DNA of 64,000 nt from Termitomyces sp. T153. Its lineage: Eukaryota; Basidiomycota; Agaricomycetes; Agaricales; Lyophyllaceae. The stretch covers positions 186,001 through 250,000 of the forward strand of contig JACKQL020000063.1 of NCBI GenBank assembly GCA_018296165.2, in the 5' to 3' direction. The translations under genes were made by a program, and so were the position numbers. Numbering within the stretch: the first letter of the stretch is position 1; each line of letters starts with the position of its first letter. The notes below the pieces were generated by a model. The model was not told the origin of the DNA and did no database searches. It saw only the letters and a program-made list of their open reading frames with translations. Positions 50,332 to 61,004 of this stretch are shown one piece after another.

Positions 50332-52105
50332 ATGATGCCAGATGAGTGGACTTTGACAACAGCCGGCCGAATCGAGCGCCCTTTAGGAGACAGCGAGTTT
50401 GCGTTCTTCCCTGCCTCTAAGGACGGCCTAGGCGACATGTGCGTTCTGAGGCATCTTGCCTCCTCTTGTCGAGCGATGCAAATGAGTTGGCACGATAAAC
50501 AGGTTCTTGCACCTCGCTTTCCGGGCTCCCAAAGCACAACTTCGGCCTCGAAGGGTGGCGATTGCATGGGCTCTTTTGCGATGTCGCCATCCGTTGCTTA
50601 CGTGTCAAGTCATCGAGGAAGGAGAAGTCCCACGTTTCTCGTGTGTTTTTTCGCCTCTCACAAGTTATAGCATGTTTATTCCTTTCATAGCTTTCATCCT
50701 CCTGAAAGTGTCCAAGCCGCTCTCGAGGAAGCCAAGGCTGCTTTGTACTTCCGTCACGAATCGAAGGAAGGTGCGTTCACGCCCGCTTCTGTCCAAACGC
50801 CTCAACCAACTCAAAGCTACTCAGAACTCATATGCGGTTACATGAATGGACCACGGACTCTTTCGAACACACAACTTTCGTGTCTTATCATATCCTCACC
50901 AATCCTGAGACCATACGATATGGATGATTGTTCATCTAAAGAACATAACTACGATCTCCTCATGTGTGCACCTCACTTCACAGGCGATGGAACGTCCTTA
51001 CATCAGTGTACACATGACTTGCTTGAACTTCTTGCGTCTTCAATGTCTGATGAAGATATGCTGGCTTCGATGGATCTTTCTGAGCCATGGGCAAGTACTC
51101 GAATCAATCAAGTTCCGAGGGTGGTGATCTGTATTCACTCGGTTTTTACAGATCAATAGACTCCCTTCCGCGTTCGAGTCACGGTGCACAGTTCCCAGAG
51201 GTAAACTTGCGAGAGGAGTGGCAAAAGTTAACTTTTTAATGACAAAAGAGAGGGAAATCGGGAACCATAGGCTGACACGACTCCAATGTGCCCCGCAGAA
51301 AACTGTTTTCCTCGAACGTGTTTTCAACGAGACTCATACTAAGGCGATTCTAAAGAGATGTAAAGAGAACGGAGTCACGATTAATCACGCAATAGAGGCT
51401 CTATCTGGCGTTGCATGGGCCAGGGTTGTGAACGCGTCTAACAAGTATAGTAAAGATGCTTTTAAAGATCCGGTGTTCGTTTCTTTGCTTCTTTGTCCCA
51501 GTCAAAACTTTCTCACAGATGTATACAGTATGATATACACCGCCATCAACGTGCGTCCGCACCTAGCGCCTTCACCAGACCCAACATACTGGTTCCTTGC
51601 CCTCACGTATTTTAACTTGGTCTTTCCTTCTTTTTCTCCCTCTTCTCACCGCGCTTTCTGGCTTCGTGCAAAAAGTGCCAAGACCCAGACCCACGCCGTA
51701 GTACATTCACCCCTTCTAGTGCATCGTACCCTTGAAATGGCTAGTGAGCGTGCTGCCAGAGCCCGGAAAGAGCCACAACCAGTAGTCGATGTCCCGAAGC
51801 TGCTCAATACTACGACTGGAAACTTACTTCCTGGCCCTGCACCAAGTGCTGCGCTGCTCGGTTTGTCACTCATTGGTAATCTAGATACTACGTACGATCG
51901 CCGTGCATACCCCGCATTTTCCCTGAAAGACGTCACTACGGCGAGCCGGCAGAAGGCTGGTGGGATACTACTATTGGTACACACGTTTGGAGGTAGGCTT
52001 TGGCTCCAGCTTTTCTATGATAAAGAGGGCTTTGGGAGTGATGGGGAAATAGAGCAATTCTGGCATGAATTGGGAAATGGTGTAGAAGAGTTTTTGATTG
52101 TGTAA
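50332..52105 (+). CDS. HxxxDG acyltransferase (trichothecene/alcohol acetyltransferase-like)
   Basis: Five exons (50332-50438, 50503-50640, 50691-51111, 51152-51444, 51529-52105) give 511 residues, starting MMPDEWTLTTAGRIERPLGDSE. The fold is that of CoA-dependent acyltransferases and condensation-like enzymes. RVAIAWALLRCRHPLL is the first helix, CAPHFTGDGTSLHQ carries the catalytic HxxxDG, and GYMNGPRTLSNTQLSC precedes it. The second half has INHAIEALSGVAWAR, YTAINVRPHLAP, LIGNLDTTY and GGILLLVHTFGGRLWL. Such proteins move an acyl group from CoA to hydroxyl or amine groups; many are in secondary metabolism. Another in-frame Met lies one codon downstream. The 3' end lies about 225 bp from the start of the decayed retroelement. 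Confidence 0.82.
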
Positions 52106-52329
52106 AGGAATAGGACTGGGAGATCAAAGTATGCCTTCATTGCTGAGGATGATCAACTTCAAGCGGTTTCTAAACTCCAATCGGTGACAAATCATAAATC
52201 TCAATTTCTCCATCAGGTAAATGGGGATGTGGTCGTTCAGAAATAACGGCTGCGATGAAAGTTTTGGAGTAATTCTTGGTCTGCCAAAAGCACTTTTGCC
52301 AATCGCCGGCGCAATCTATTTGAATCTAT

Positions 52330-53250
52330 TTGTTACTAAAATCGATCCAGTACTGGGAGGGCTGTTGGATGGCATACTAGATATTTGGACAGGTGGATAC
52401 CACCAGCCACAGGAGCCCCCCTATTAGTCTCCTATAGTATGCGAGATATTTTTCTGCATTCCTCCTGCAGCAACTTCATCAAATCAGGCCAACAGAGTTT
52501 TGCCCCTGGTTCCATAGGAGGTGTGGCGCTTGACTGGCCAAAATGCTGCACAAGTCTATCAATCAGTACTGTCTGTGACAATTAGACCTTAAGAGCATCT
52601 CAATCCTGATGCCTAGGATATGTTTTGGGGTGCCCAAGTCCACAATGGTACATATGCTTGCCATCTCCCATTTAAATTCCTCATTGGCTGCCTTTGTGCT
52701 TGCTATGGTCAGGAATATATTGACGTGAACCCCCACAATCATGATACACGTGTTGGCTTTCCTGTGGTAAATGCATGCCTTGCATGCCAGTCTTGCAAAA
52801 TCCTACCTCTGCATGTGCCCATCAACGGTCTTGTTTCATATCCTGCCTGCCTGTTTCATCCCATACAGTCCTTTTGCCAACTTACACACTCAATTTTTCT
52901 TTTCTTTTCCTCAAACCCATTTGGCTATTCCATGTATACTGTCTCCTCTGGTAGGACTCCAAACAGGAATGTAGTCTTGATGTCTATCGGATTAGTATCC
53001 CATCCTAATGATGCTGCCAAGTGCAGTAAGATCCTCCAGGATTCTGTGCACACTGTAGGTGGGATGGTTTGTGTATAATCTTTACCATATATTTGGTTAA
53101 AACCCTGCACAATGTGACACATCTTAAATCTAGTGATTTTTACACTCTCATCACATTTGATCAAAAATACTGGCTTGCCTTTTAGGATGTGGTGGCCTCT
53201 TGGAACATCCCCTCTTGGCACCAAAGTCCATACCTCCATCTCTTTCAAAG
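52330..53250 (-). pseudogene. Copia reverse transcriptase remnant
   Basis: The open piece 52925-53248 reads WTLVPRGDVPRG and FKMCHIVQGFNQIYGKDY, then DIKTTFLFGVLPEETVYM, the start of the copia RT domain. Downstream, in shifting frames, come LAKGLYGMKQAGR, a stop where a Trp is expected, and GVHVNIF at the place of the YVDD catalytic loop (both Asp lost). VDLGTPKHILGIRIE and RRLIGGLLWLVVST follow. It cannot be active. Confidence 0.85.
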
Positions 53251-53830
53251 ACTACAGTTCTTCATGGTATGACTCCTCCCACTTTGGTCCATCCAGTGAG
53301 TTTCTTGCTTCCTCCCATGTTCTTGGAGTCTCAATATCAGCTTTAGGGTCCAGGTCTCATAGGTCCTCAATTGCATTGAGTGCTGACAGGATTTGATTGA
53401 GATCAGGTTTCTGTTTGACAATGACATCATTGTCCTGGACTTTCCTTTGCTCCTCAGCAGCTCTTTTATGTTTGGTGTGCTCTTCTCTTAACCATTCACC
53501 TGCCTCCTTTGACTCCCTTACTGCCCTCTCAATGCAGGTCTCCTCCCAATCTCCAAGTTGACATGCCTTCTCTGTTGGGAAAAATCATTCTCAAAGACCT
53601 ATAGATTTGTGGAAGTTGTTCCTGTGCTGCATTGGCTGGTGCATGTTTGTCTGGTTCCACTGCTGGAAGTATTGGTCCAGGAAGGCTGGGAGCTTTGTCT
53701 TTGTCCACCCTGGACAGGTTTGGTAGGTGTTTCTGCTGCACTTTGAGCAATGGACTCTATGTTGGGGAAGTTGGACTTGGGCTGCACTTGGTCTGGAGTT
53801 TGGTGGTTGGGAGTCACAGTTGCTGAATTG

Positions 53831-54430
53831 TTATGGCTCTTGATAGATCAAATGTGGTATGAACTGTAGACCTTCTTTGTGAACAGACCAATCATAGCAT
53901 TCATAGGTTTTCAAAATGAGGTCATAGCCAATGAATACACATTCAATTGACCATTCATATATCTTGGGGTTATACTTGTTTTGAATTAGCAAAAAGACTT
54001 GGCAACCTATCTCCCAAATGTATGAGTAGTTTGGCTTCTTTTCATACCATGATCCATTTGGGGTAACATCATGCATGGCCAATGTCTTGTTTTTCCATGT
54101 AGGGTGATCTGCCATTAAATAAAATTCATCCCATATATATAGTAGGCACTTTGTGGCTAACCTCATTGCACAAGCTTTTTCCATGAGCATCCAATGCATT
54201 TGTTCAACCTGCCCAATGTGTGCCAAGGTACAAAGGGGCCCCAACCTCTAATATGATTCCTTTTTGTCTGTACCATTTCCTGTGTACTTCTCCATTGAAT
54301 TCACCATTGCATCCAGTTCATAGTATCTTCAAGCACTGGCCATTTTCATTTTTGCAAACCAGACTCCATGCCTTTAGTTCATCAAATTCTTGTCCTTTTG
54401 TCTTCAGCAAAGTTGACCACAGTTTATTGG
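53831..54430 (-). pseudogene. Copia integrase remnant, C-terminal half
   Basis: This reads LWSTLLKTKGQEFDELKAW, then IL-stop-TGCNGEFNG at the position of the second catalytic region, HRKWYRQKG and WDEFYLMADH. It ends near CVFIGYDLILKTYECYD. The piece 53831-54244 is open for 137 residues, but conserved Arg positions are Gln or Trp (GQVEQMHWML, WEIGCQVF). Its N-terminal half is at about 56085-56450, on the other side of a nested insertion. Confidence 0.85.
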
Positions 54431-55200
54431 TACAATTGTTGACAGGGGCATGGTGGCTCAGCTGGCACCATCATGTCCCAAAAGTGGTTCACATGATCTG
54501 TGAGTGCAGGGTCAGGGTTTTGACTCTGGCTGAGTGCACCTGTGTGGAAAACACCTTAGACACCATGTGGGTTATTCAATGCTGCCAGGAAGCCACCACC
54601 CATCATGTGCTCTTAGGAAGGCTTTGTAGGTCAGGCCATAGGAAAACACTGATATGCTGGCCTCAAAACTGAGGACTGGCAAAAGTATTAAGAAGAACTA
54701 AAAAGAATGCTTTCTATACCCAAATGGCCAAAAACTGTAAGCCAAACATCAAAAACTGTAGACATGAAAGACATACCTTTTATAAATCAAGTACTACCAC
54801 CCAAGCAACACTAAAGAGATGGCTGAACCAAAGCAGATACATCAGAGTTACAGCAATCAAAAGAGATCAAAGGCTGACAAAGAGCAAGTCCATAGCAGTG
54901 CTCAGGCCAAGATGGCAATCTCAGATCATAATCCGAGATCAGCCATCAAGGCTGATGAAACTCTGCACAAACTGTCAGACCTTTCACTGATTTAAAAATG
55001 CCTGATGCAACACATTGGATAAAAGATTCCCAACATGCTATCAAGTCCCAAGAATGATCATGACCCACTAGTACATGAGCAAGGAAGGGATAAGGAAGGA
55101 GAAAGGCAAAACTACAGGATGACATAGAAAAGATGATGCAGAGACCAGTTTATCATGGCTGATACCATGTGGAGTGCAATGGTCCATGCACAAACAGTGA

Positions 55201-55210
55201 GGTATAAAAG
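55201..55210 (+). promoter_or_regulatory. TATA-like box in the nested element
   Basis: GGTATAAAAG is followed by a transcribed-region-like stretch. It could be the promoter of a solo LTR in plus orientation. The element boundaries are not resolved. Confidence 0.35.
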
Positions 55211-56026
55211 GGGAAGGAATTTGGGGAGGATGGACAAGCAGTCTATGTACCATGGCTTGGATAATCCCAGGGAGCAGTTGTCTTAGGCCTACAAGTGCTA
55301 AGTTGCTTTGGGTCTAATAGTTTAATAATATTAATTGAACCCATTTAATTGTGTGAGAACCATTCTCAAACTTGCAAATTAATCATATAAAATTATTCAT
55401 ACTATTGCTATATCTAAGTGAGCTTGTGTGTAGCTAAAGCCTCCAAACAACTGTGAATAGAAAGTTTGATCAGTTGATCTAATCATTGACAGCATCAAAC
55501 TTACTTTCATATCAACACACCAACACCATTAGCATGTGAACTCAATGATGCAATGTGACCACTGATCTCATGTCTGGACAGAAAAGGAAAGGGTTCCCTG
55601 GTGCAAAGAATTGCATGACTCCCCACATGCAGTCCAAGCCAAATGGCAGGGCCTAATCAGCCTAGTGATGTCAAGATGTGGGTGGTGGTTTCTGGCACCA
55701 TGCCAATTGAAGTGTAGGGTTAGGGATCAGGGATGGGAGTTGTGACCCATGCCAGGGTTGAGCAGTTGGCAAGCATTGCTTAGATGTCAAAATGGGTATT
55801 AGTAGAGATGGCACATTAACAGCATATAGTATGGGATTTCATAGTGAGGGCTAGTATGAACTCTGAAGGGATCAAACTGGGGTAAAAGTGGCCCTGGGGC
55901 ATAATGGGCAGGCTTGAAAAGGCTTTGGGCTGGAGTACCTTAGGTAGTGTCCATAAATTGCACCATGTACATAATGCGGGGGATGACATATGGCTTAGGC
56001 CACAATGCTCCCTTGAAAATAATAGG

Positions 56027-56027
<1 letters not shown>

Positions 56028-56065
<38 letters not shown>

Positions 56066-56078
56066 ATATATATATATA
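56028..56078. repeat. (CA)n-(TA)n microsatellite
   Basis: About 36 bp of CA repeat (56028-56063) is followed by about 13 bp of TA repeat (56066-56078). It lies at the junction between the nested insertion and the integrase remnant. Confidence 0.95.
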
Positions 56079-56084
56079 CAATTA

Positions 56085-56450
56085 TTGACAATATTTATGA
56101 CATAATTATTCCAAGTGTGCAAAGTGACAGCTGTCTGGCCTATAAGATCTACCCAAATATTTTCCAGCCTCCTTGTCACTCTATGCTCTTCTCCTTCCTC
56201 TTTCTCCTTTGGTACTGGTATCCTGGCTTGCTTGCCCAGAATACAATGGTCACATACCTTTGATCATGCCTGCACATGCCATCTGCATGATGGATTAGTA
56301 GTTTGCATGTCCTAGTCTGTGATCCCATGACTGGAGGTTGGGTGAGGCATGGACTGCAAAGGCATGGTTGCTGAAAAGGTCCAGTGTATAGAGGCTTTGA
56401 TTTAGGAGAAGAGTCCTAGTGGCAATGAGTTTACCATTATTCTTCTTGAT
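56085..56450 (-). pseudogene. Copia pre-integrase/integrase remnant, N-terminal half
   Basis: In broken frames the minus strand reads CKLLIHHADGMCR, CxxC-like remains, WASKPGYQYQRRKRK, then IWVDLIGQTAVTL and NYVINIVNNC, the start of the integrase core. It stops at a TA/CA microsatellite, where the nested insertion begins. Confidence 0.7.
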
Positions 56451-56492
56451 TAAGGTTGCTCCAATATTGTCAGATGTGGAGATTCTGATCTG

Positions 56493-56810
56493 TCATGCTA
56501 GTTTGCTCACTGACAATAAGCAGACCATTGATCTAGGGACATGGAGTGCATTTTCAAGTTCCAAGTAAGAACCTTCTGCAACATAAAAGCATATTGTGCC
56601 AGCACCTGTTTCTGCAATAGAAGAGCCTCCTACTCCATGGATAGCTTTCTCAGGGATTGGATTGATTGTGATGAAGTCAGCAGCATTTGGAGAAATGTGA
56701 ACAGTTGCTCCCAAATCCAAGCTGAATGGTTTGGGGACTGTCTGGCTCTCACAGAATAGAGCTGTATACTTGCTCCAGTCAACACTAGCCTTTGGCCCCT
56801 CCTTAAGCAT
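56493..56810 (-). pseudogene. Copia protease remnant with D-L-G active site
   Basis: The 105-residue open piece reads KPFSLDLGATVHISPNAADF, HGVGGSS and LHVPRSMVCLLSVSKLA, the copia aspartic protease and its spacer. The catalytic D-S/T-G triad reads D-L-G. Leu is TTG, one C-to-T change in a CG context away from TCG (Ser). The protease should be inactive. Confidence 0.85.
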
Positions 56811-56813
56811 GAT

Positions 56814-57740
56814 TCAAACATTGACTTTGAGACTTTCAACTTTGCTCAGTGATGTGGTTGGGATCATGTCCAATGCTAGTCCTAAAGACTCTAGTTTCAT
56901 TGTTGAGTTGCTCTTTGCAGTCTGAGTAGCAAGGTAAGCTGCAACTGTATCTGAGTTACTCTTCAGAGTGAATGTGCTGCCCATAGTTGGAGTAAAAGTA
57001 ATTTTTGAAGTTTTTTTCTTTTCCTTCTTCTTCAGGCTTTCATAATGTGCCATGCAAACCTTTTTTGACTCTGCAATAGTCTTACCTTCCATGGTGCCTC
57101 CCTCAAAGATGCACCAGGGAGCAGTGTAGCCAGTAGAAAGGTGTACAGGGCATTTACACACTTTGCAAGTTGTACATGTGAGGTTACTTCCCCTGAAAAG
57201 TTTTGTGGCAGTAGGCAATATGTCTGAGAGTGTGGAACTTGACTTGTCTGCATCTAACAAGGTCTGTTCTCCCACCAGGAATTTCCTGATCTCTGCTGGT
57301 CCATATTTCTTGGCATCCCCTGCTTGTCCCAAATTGCATGAGATGGAAAAACAAGTATGCATGAAGGACTTGTCAGGTAATGCAGATAGTACAGCAATGG
57401 ACTTCAGGAGCTCTTTGGTAACTTCTTGAGCATTGAATGCATAGACAATTTTATCAAAGATTGCATTGACTGTTTTTTAAGAGGTTCAGATAGTGAGCAC
57501 TTCATGGTTAGGGTTTCTTGAGGAAGTCACACTTGCTTAACTGGGACTATGCCAATGTGTCAATCCTTTAAATATTTCCACAGAACTATAGGGTCCTCCT
57601 CCTCTGCACAAAGTTTCTGCTCTAAGGGGCAGATTACTGGCTTGAGGAAGGAATATGCCAGGCACTTATTCAAAGCCTGAGCATGGTAAGCACATGGTTT
57701 GTAGGTAGAATGTGGGGCTGATGAGGGGATTGAAGACATA
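56814..57740 (-). pseudogene. Copia gag remnant with decayed zinc knuckle
   Basis: It starts about 57,740 (MSSIPSSAP) and is broken by stops near 57,560 and 57,470. The open piece 56814-57362 (182 residues) includes a Cys cluster (CTTCKVCKC) and HLSTGYTAPWCIFEGG, then GKTIAESKK and a Lys-rich run. The Cys/His spacing of a CCHC knuckle is partly lost. Confidence 0.75.
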
Positions 57741-59870
57741 GTGCCATAGCTGGACCAATCAGAGTTCTAGCTTCATAGCATAAGCTCATTCCATGTATTT
57801 ACTGTTATCTTTTTCCAGGACATGCCCTGATCAAGACAAAGTGATTTTCTCTACTGAGAGTACAGTCAGGTTGCTTGAGTTTTCCATGAGTCACATTTTG
57901 GCAATTCTGGTGGCAGTTGGTAGTGCAGGGGTCTCTGGTGAGTTGTCAGTCACAGGGGCCATAGGAATTGCAGTCTAGACATATACAGGAGAGATAAAGA
58001 GATTTCAAGAGTACACAATGCTTGTCAGGGGATGTCCCATTCCTCCTCTGTCCTGTTCTCCCTCCTTATGGTTTTCCTTTATTCTCTTTTGCTTTCCCTA
58101 TCTGCTGGTCCCAGTTTTAGCCCTCAGGCTGCACCAGTTCTCTGTCCATAATTCCAACAAGTGTTGCCCCCTCCACATGGCCTCTCACCAGACCCCTGGA
58201 TTGTTTCTTGCATTCCTGGCCTACCACTCATTGTAGGCCTCCCATCTTTGGACTACAGGTACTTTTGACTAAGGGCTATCTTTTGGTTATATTTGTACAT
58301 GGTCACAAGCTGGGAGTTCAGAGATCAAGGCCACTTACAATGGATTTTTGCTTTTTGATCAGACCCTGGATTTGGTTGTTGCTGGGTGTTTTTTTTTCAG
58401 AAGCTCTAGAGTAAATTTTCCAAACACTGGCATTGGGGATCCCTAGACTTGTTCTCTTTGGATCTCCCTCTGCCAGGTGAGTAGCTAGAACTCTAGAACT
58501 TCTTGTAGATACTGAATAGACTTTGGATCTCCCTCTGCCAGTTGTGTGATTGAGCCGCAGCCTCCAGAGATTGCCCTTACAATGCTCATGTAGATTAGAT
58601 CAGAGTATATCAGGTAATCAGCATAGCAAAGACAAGTGAGTGGTCATCACTCACAGAATTTTAAGCTATAGGATTTGTTCCTTCAAAATTCAAAGCAGAA
58701 ATAACCCACAACCTGTTAGAAGTCAAATCCTAACAATTGCACAATGTAAGTAAATCCTCAGTGATCTTGTGCAATCAACTCTATTGTGCATACCTAACAA
58801 TTGCACAATGTAAGTAAATCTACAGTCTATTGTAAGTATTGTCCAAGGCATGTAAGTAACATATCAACTCACCCTCAGTGATCTTGTGCAATCAATGGAG
58901 GGTGTCTATTATCAGTGAGTGGTGTATATGTATCTTCTGTCCTTTGTCTCTTTGTTAATAGACAAAGAAACTGGCTCTAAGCTTGGCCCTGACTTGTCCC
59001 TGACCACTATTGTATTCTCCATATCAACAATCAACACTTATGGTGGTCTTGCATGTTAGATCATAATAGATCTGATGTCCCTTTTATGTTTATTTGGGAT
59101 GTGAATTTCAAAATCAACAAGTTCCTGAAAGGCACAATCTATGGTGTATCATATTCACAGTCAGTGAAGTTTAACTGAAGTTAATATCTTTACTCTGGTC
59201 ATCAACTGTGTGCTGATGTATGCTTATCTAGTCATGAGTTGCTGAGTTTCTGTGGTGACTACAACTGCTGATGGGATCAAGAGCTTCTAATTGACATTAA
59301 ATTTGCAGAGGAGGGGAACAGAGAGAATCTCATCTTCCAATCTTGAGAATATGAGTGTTTGAGGGCCTTGAGACATGGATAGTTCACAGAGATAAAGGGC
59401 AAGTGGACTGAACAAAGAAAATAATTGATACAAATATATTGGCATGACATGCCAGGTCACATGACCATTTTAAACTCCAAATATCTCTGTGCAGGGTCTG
59501 AATTCAACAAAATGAGGTTGGGACTGAATCTGAACATTAAATTAGAATATCAAAGACCTAACCAAACAAAGTGGGGTTGTGTCTGGATCTGAACATTGAA
59601 TTAGAAGATCAAAAATCTAATCAAACAAAGTGAAGTTAGTTGGGTCTGGGTTTTAACAAGACAGGTCCATGCTGAAGGCACAGTCTGTAGCTTGTTTCTA
59701 TATAATGGGAAAAAGCATGGGCACTGTTCTCTATAGAGTGGGACAACAGGTGGGAAGTCTGGCTGTTGACCTAAGATTTGTCAGGCATCAAAATGACTCC
59801 AGTGAAACTTGCCGATGGAGAGATTGGGTCTTTTCAGGGTCCTGTTCTGCATGTCTAAATTTGGATAGAA
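57741..59870. other. CpG-poor flank of the retroelement with short direct repeats
   Basis: No gene is seen. Direct repeats are present: one starting CTTTGGATCTCC at 58456-58476 and 58521-58541; one starting TAACAATTGCAC at 58731-58756 and 58795-58820; one starting CTCAGTGATCTTG at 58757-58778 and 58874-58895; and an approximately 59 bp tandem unit near 59529-59640. This is probably the 5' LTR/leader of the copia element and other transposon debris. CpG depletion ends sharply near 59,870. Confidence 0.6.
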
Positions 59871-61004
59871 TGATTTTGGTTTAGTCTGAACGTTCAACAC
59901 ACAGAAAAATCCGGTATACGACATTGTCAACGCGTTTGATAGATGCAACTTTATCAGTGTCCGAAGGCATCGTGAAAGAAGCCCAGTCAGTGGAGGACTT
60001 GTACCAATGGAGAACATGAGATTCTCCTCCACACCGGCGGTATGTAGGCCGTATAGTTTCAACATTCAAGACACTCCGTAACCTTGACATAACCATAAAC
60101 TTTGAAAGCGTTACGGCAGCTGTACAACAAAATAAGAAAAGAGAAGAAAAGTCTTTTGCGGCCGGTCACAAATGACCGGCCCGGCGTATTCCGCTTGAAT
60201 TTACATCCGATCATAGGTCCACTTGCGACGTGCATCGCTGATGTGGGCCTGACAATTACCAGTTGTAGTAAGGAGGCCCAAGGTATGTATGTCAGGGGAT
60301 GATTTCGATGACTCGATTCAGGCGGGAAAATTTCTGACACATCCAAGAAACCTATTATGAGATTCCTTGTCAACGTACAGCTGTTGTGTGCGACTCGATC
60401 GGTTGCCGATCTCTAAAACACGAGATGCGATTCCCAGACACTTGTGCACATAGGAGCTTGATGATTCCCGAAGGCAAAGGAACAAGCATAAGCACACGAG
60501 CATATTGGGAAGGCCTTGACAACAGCGCCGGTTGATTTGTAGTACGGCAGAAGGGAAGAAATGCGGAGTTTGGTGAGTAAAGTTATCAATGCAATAAAGT
60601 ATGTAAACTTGTGGTATGCAACCGGTCGACCCAAAGAAAGGGGAGAAGGTGAACAAAAAGGATGGCACCCGGATGAACAGAACAAACGAGTAATAATATC
60701 GGCAAAGATCAGGCAGAGGGCAGTAAAGGATATACTACGTGGTTTATCGATAGTGACTCGTGGACGAAAGTTCGAGAAGGAGTGCATTTGAATACCAAGT
60801 GTGATGGAATGAGCGTGTGGGGGTATAACGCAATACAAAGCAAAGATAAATAGATAGATAACGAAGAAGCCCCCAGTGCCAAACCAAGTCTAGTCCAATT
60901 TGATTTCTATTCTAAGTCCGTTTCCAGTCCGTTTTATATTACACCTGCGAGATAAGAAAAGAAGAGAAAAGAAAAATAAAATAAAAACGAGCCATGAAGC
61001 GCCA
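59871..61004. other. Intergenic region between transposon block and adenylation gene
   Basis: Normal CG content resumes here. Small frames on both strands (for example minus 60059-60373 and 60413-60838) show no motif. An inverted pair GCGGCCGGTC / GACCGGC near 60,160-60,182 gives a short hairpin. The rest is purine-rich 3' flank of the adenylation gene. Confidence 0.4.

Larger units (their letters stand above)
54438..56080. mobile_element. Nested insertion inside the integrase, SINE- and LTR-like parts
   Basis: AATTGTA-like short repeats flank this segment in the integrase frame, which suggests target-site duplication. Its left end (about 54,445-54,540, plus strand) resembles a tRNA-derived head: TGGCTCAGCTGG at 54454-54465 fits a Pol III A box, and GGTTTTGACTC at 54516-54526 resembles a degraded B box. 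Further right, GGTATAAAAG at 55201-55210 could be an LTR promoter. The right end holds CA and TA repeats. It may be more than one insertion. Confidence 0.5.
52330..57740 (-). mobile_element. Dead Ty1/copia retrotransposon, CpG-depleted
   Basis: On the minus strand, pieces of gag, protease, integrase and reverse transcriptase occur in copia order from about 57,740 down to about 52,330, broken by stops and frameshifts. RNase H and the 3' LTR are missing, so it is truncated close to the acyltransferase gene. Integrase is split by a nested insertion (54438-56080). Nearly all CG dinucleotides are gone. Many positions where the family has Arg now read Gln, Trp, Cys or stop, which fits decay of CGN codons. 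Confidence 0.85.

Noticed and set aside
52545..59870. Ascomycete-type RIP as the cause of transposon decay
   Set aside because: Loss is specific to CG; CA and TG remain abundant, and the host looks basidiomycete, so methylation-deamination at CG fits better.
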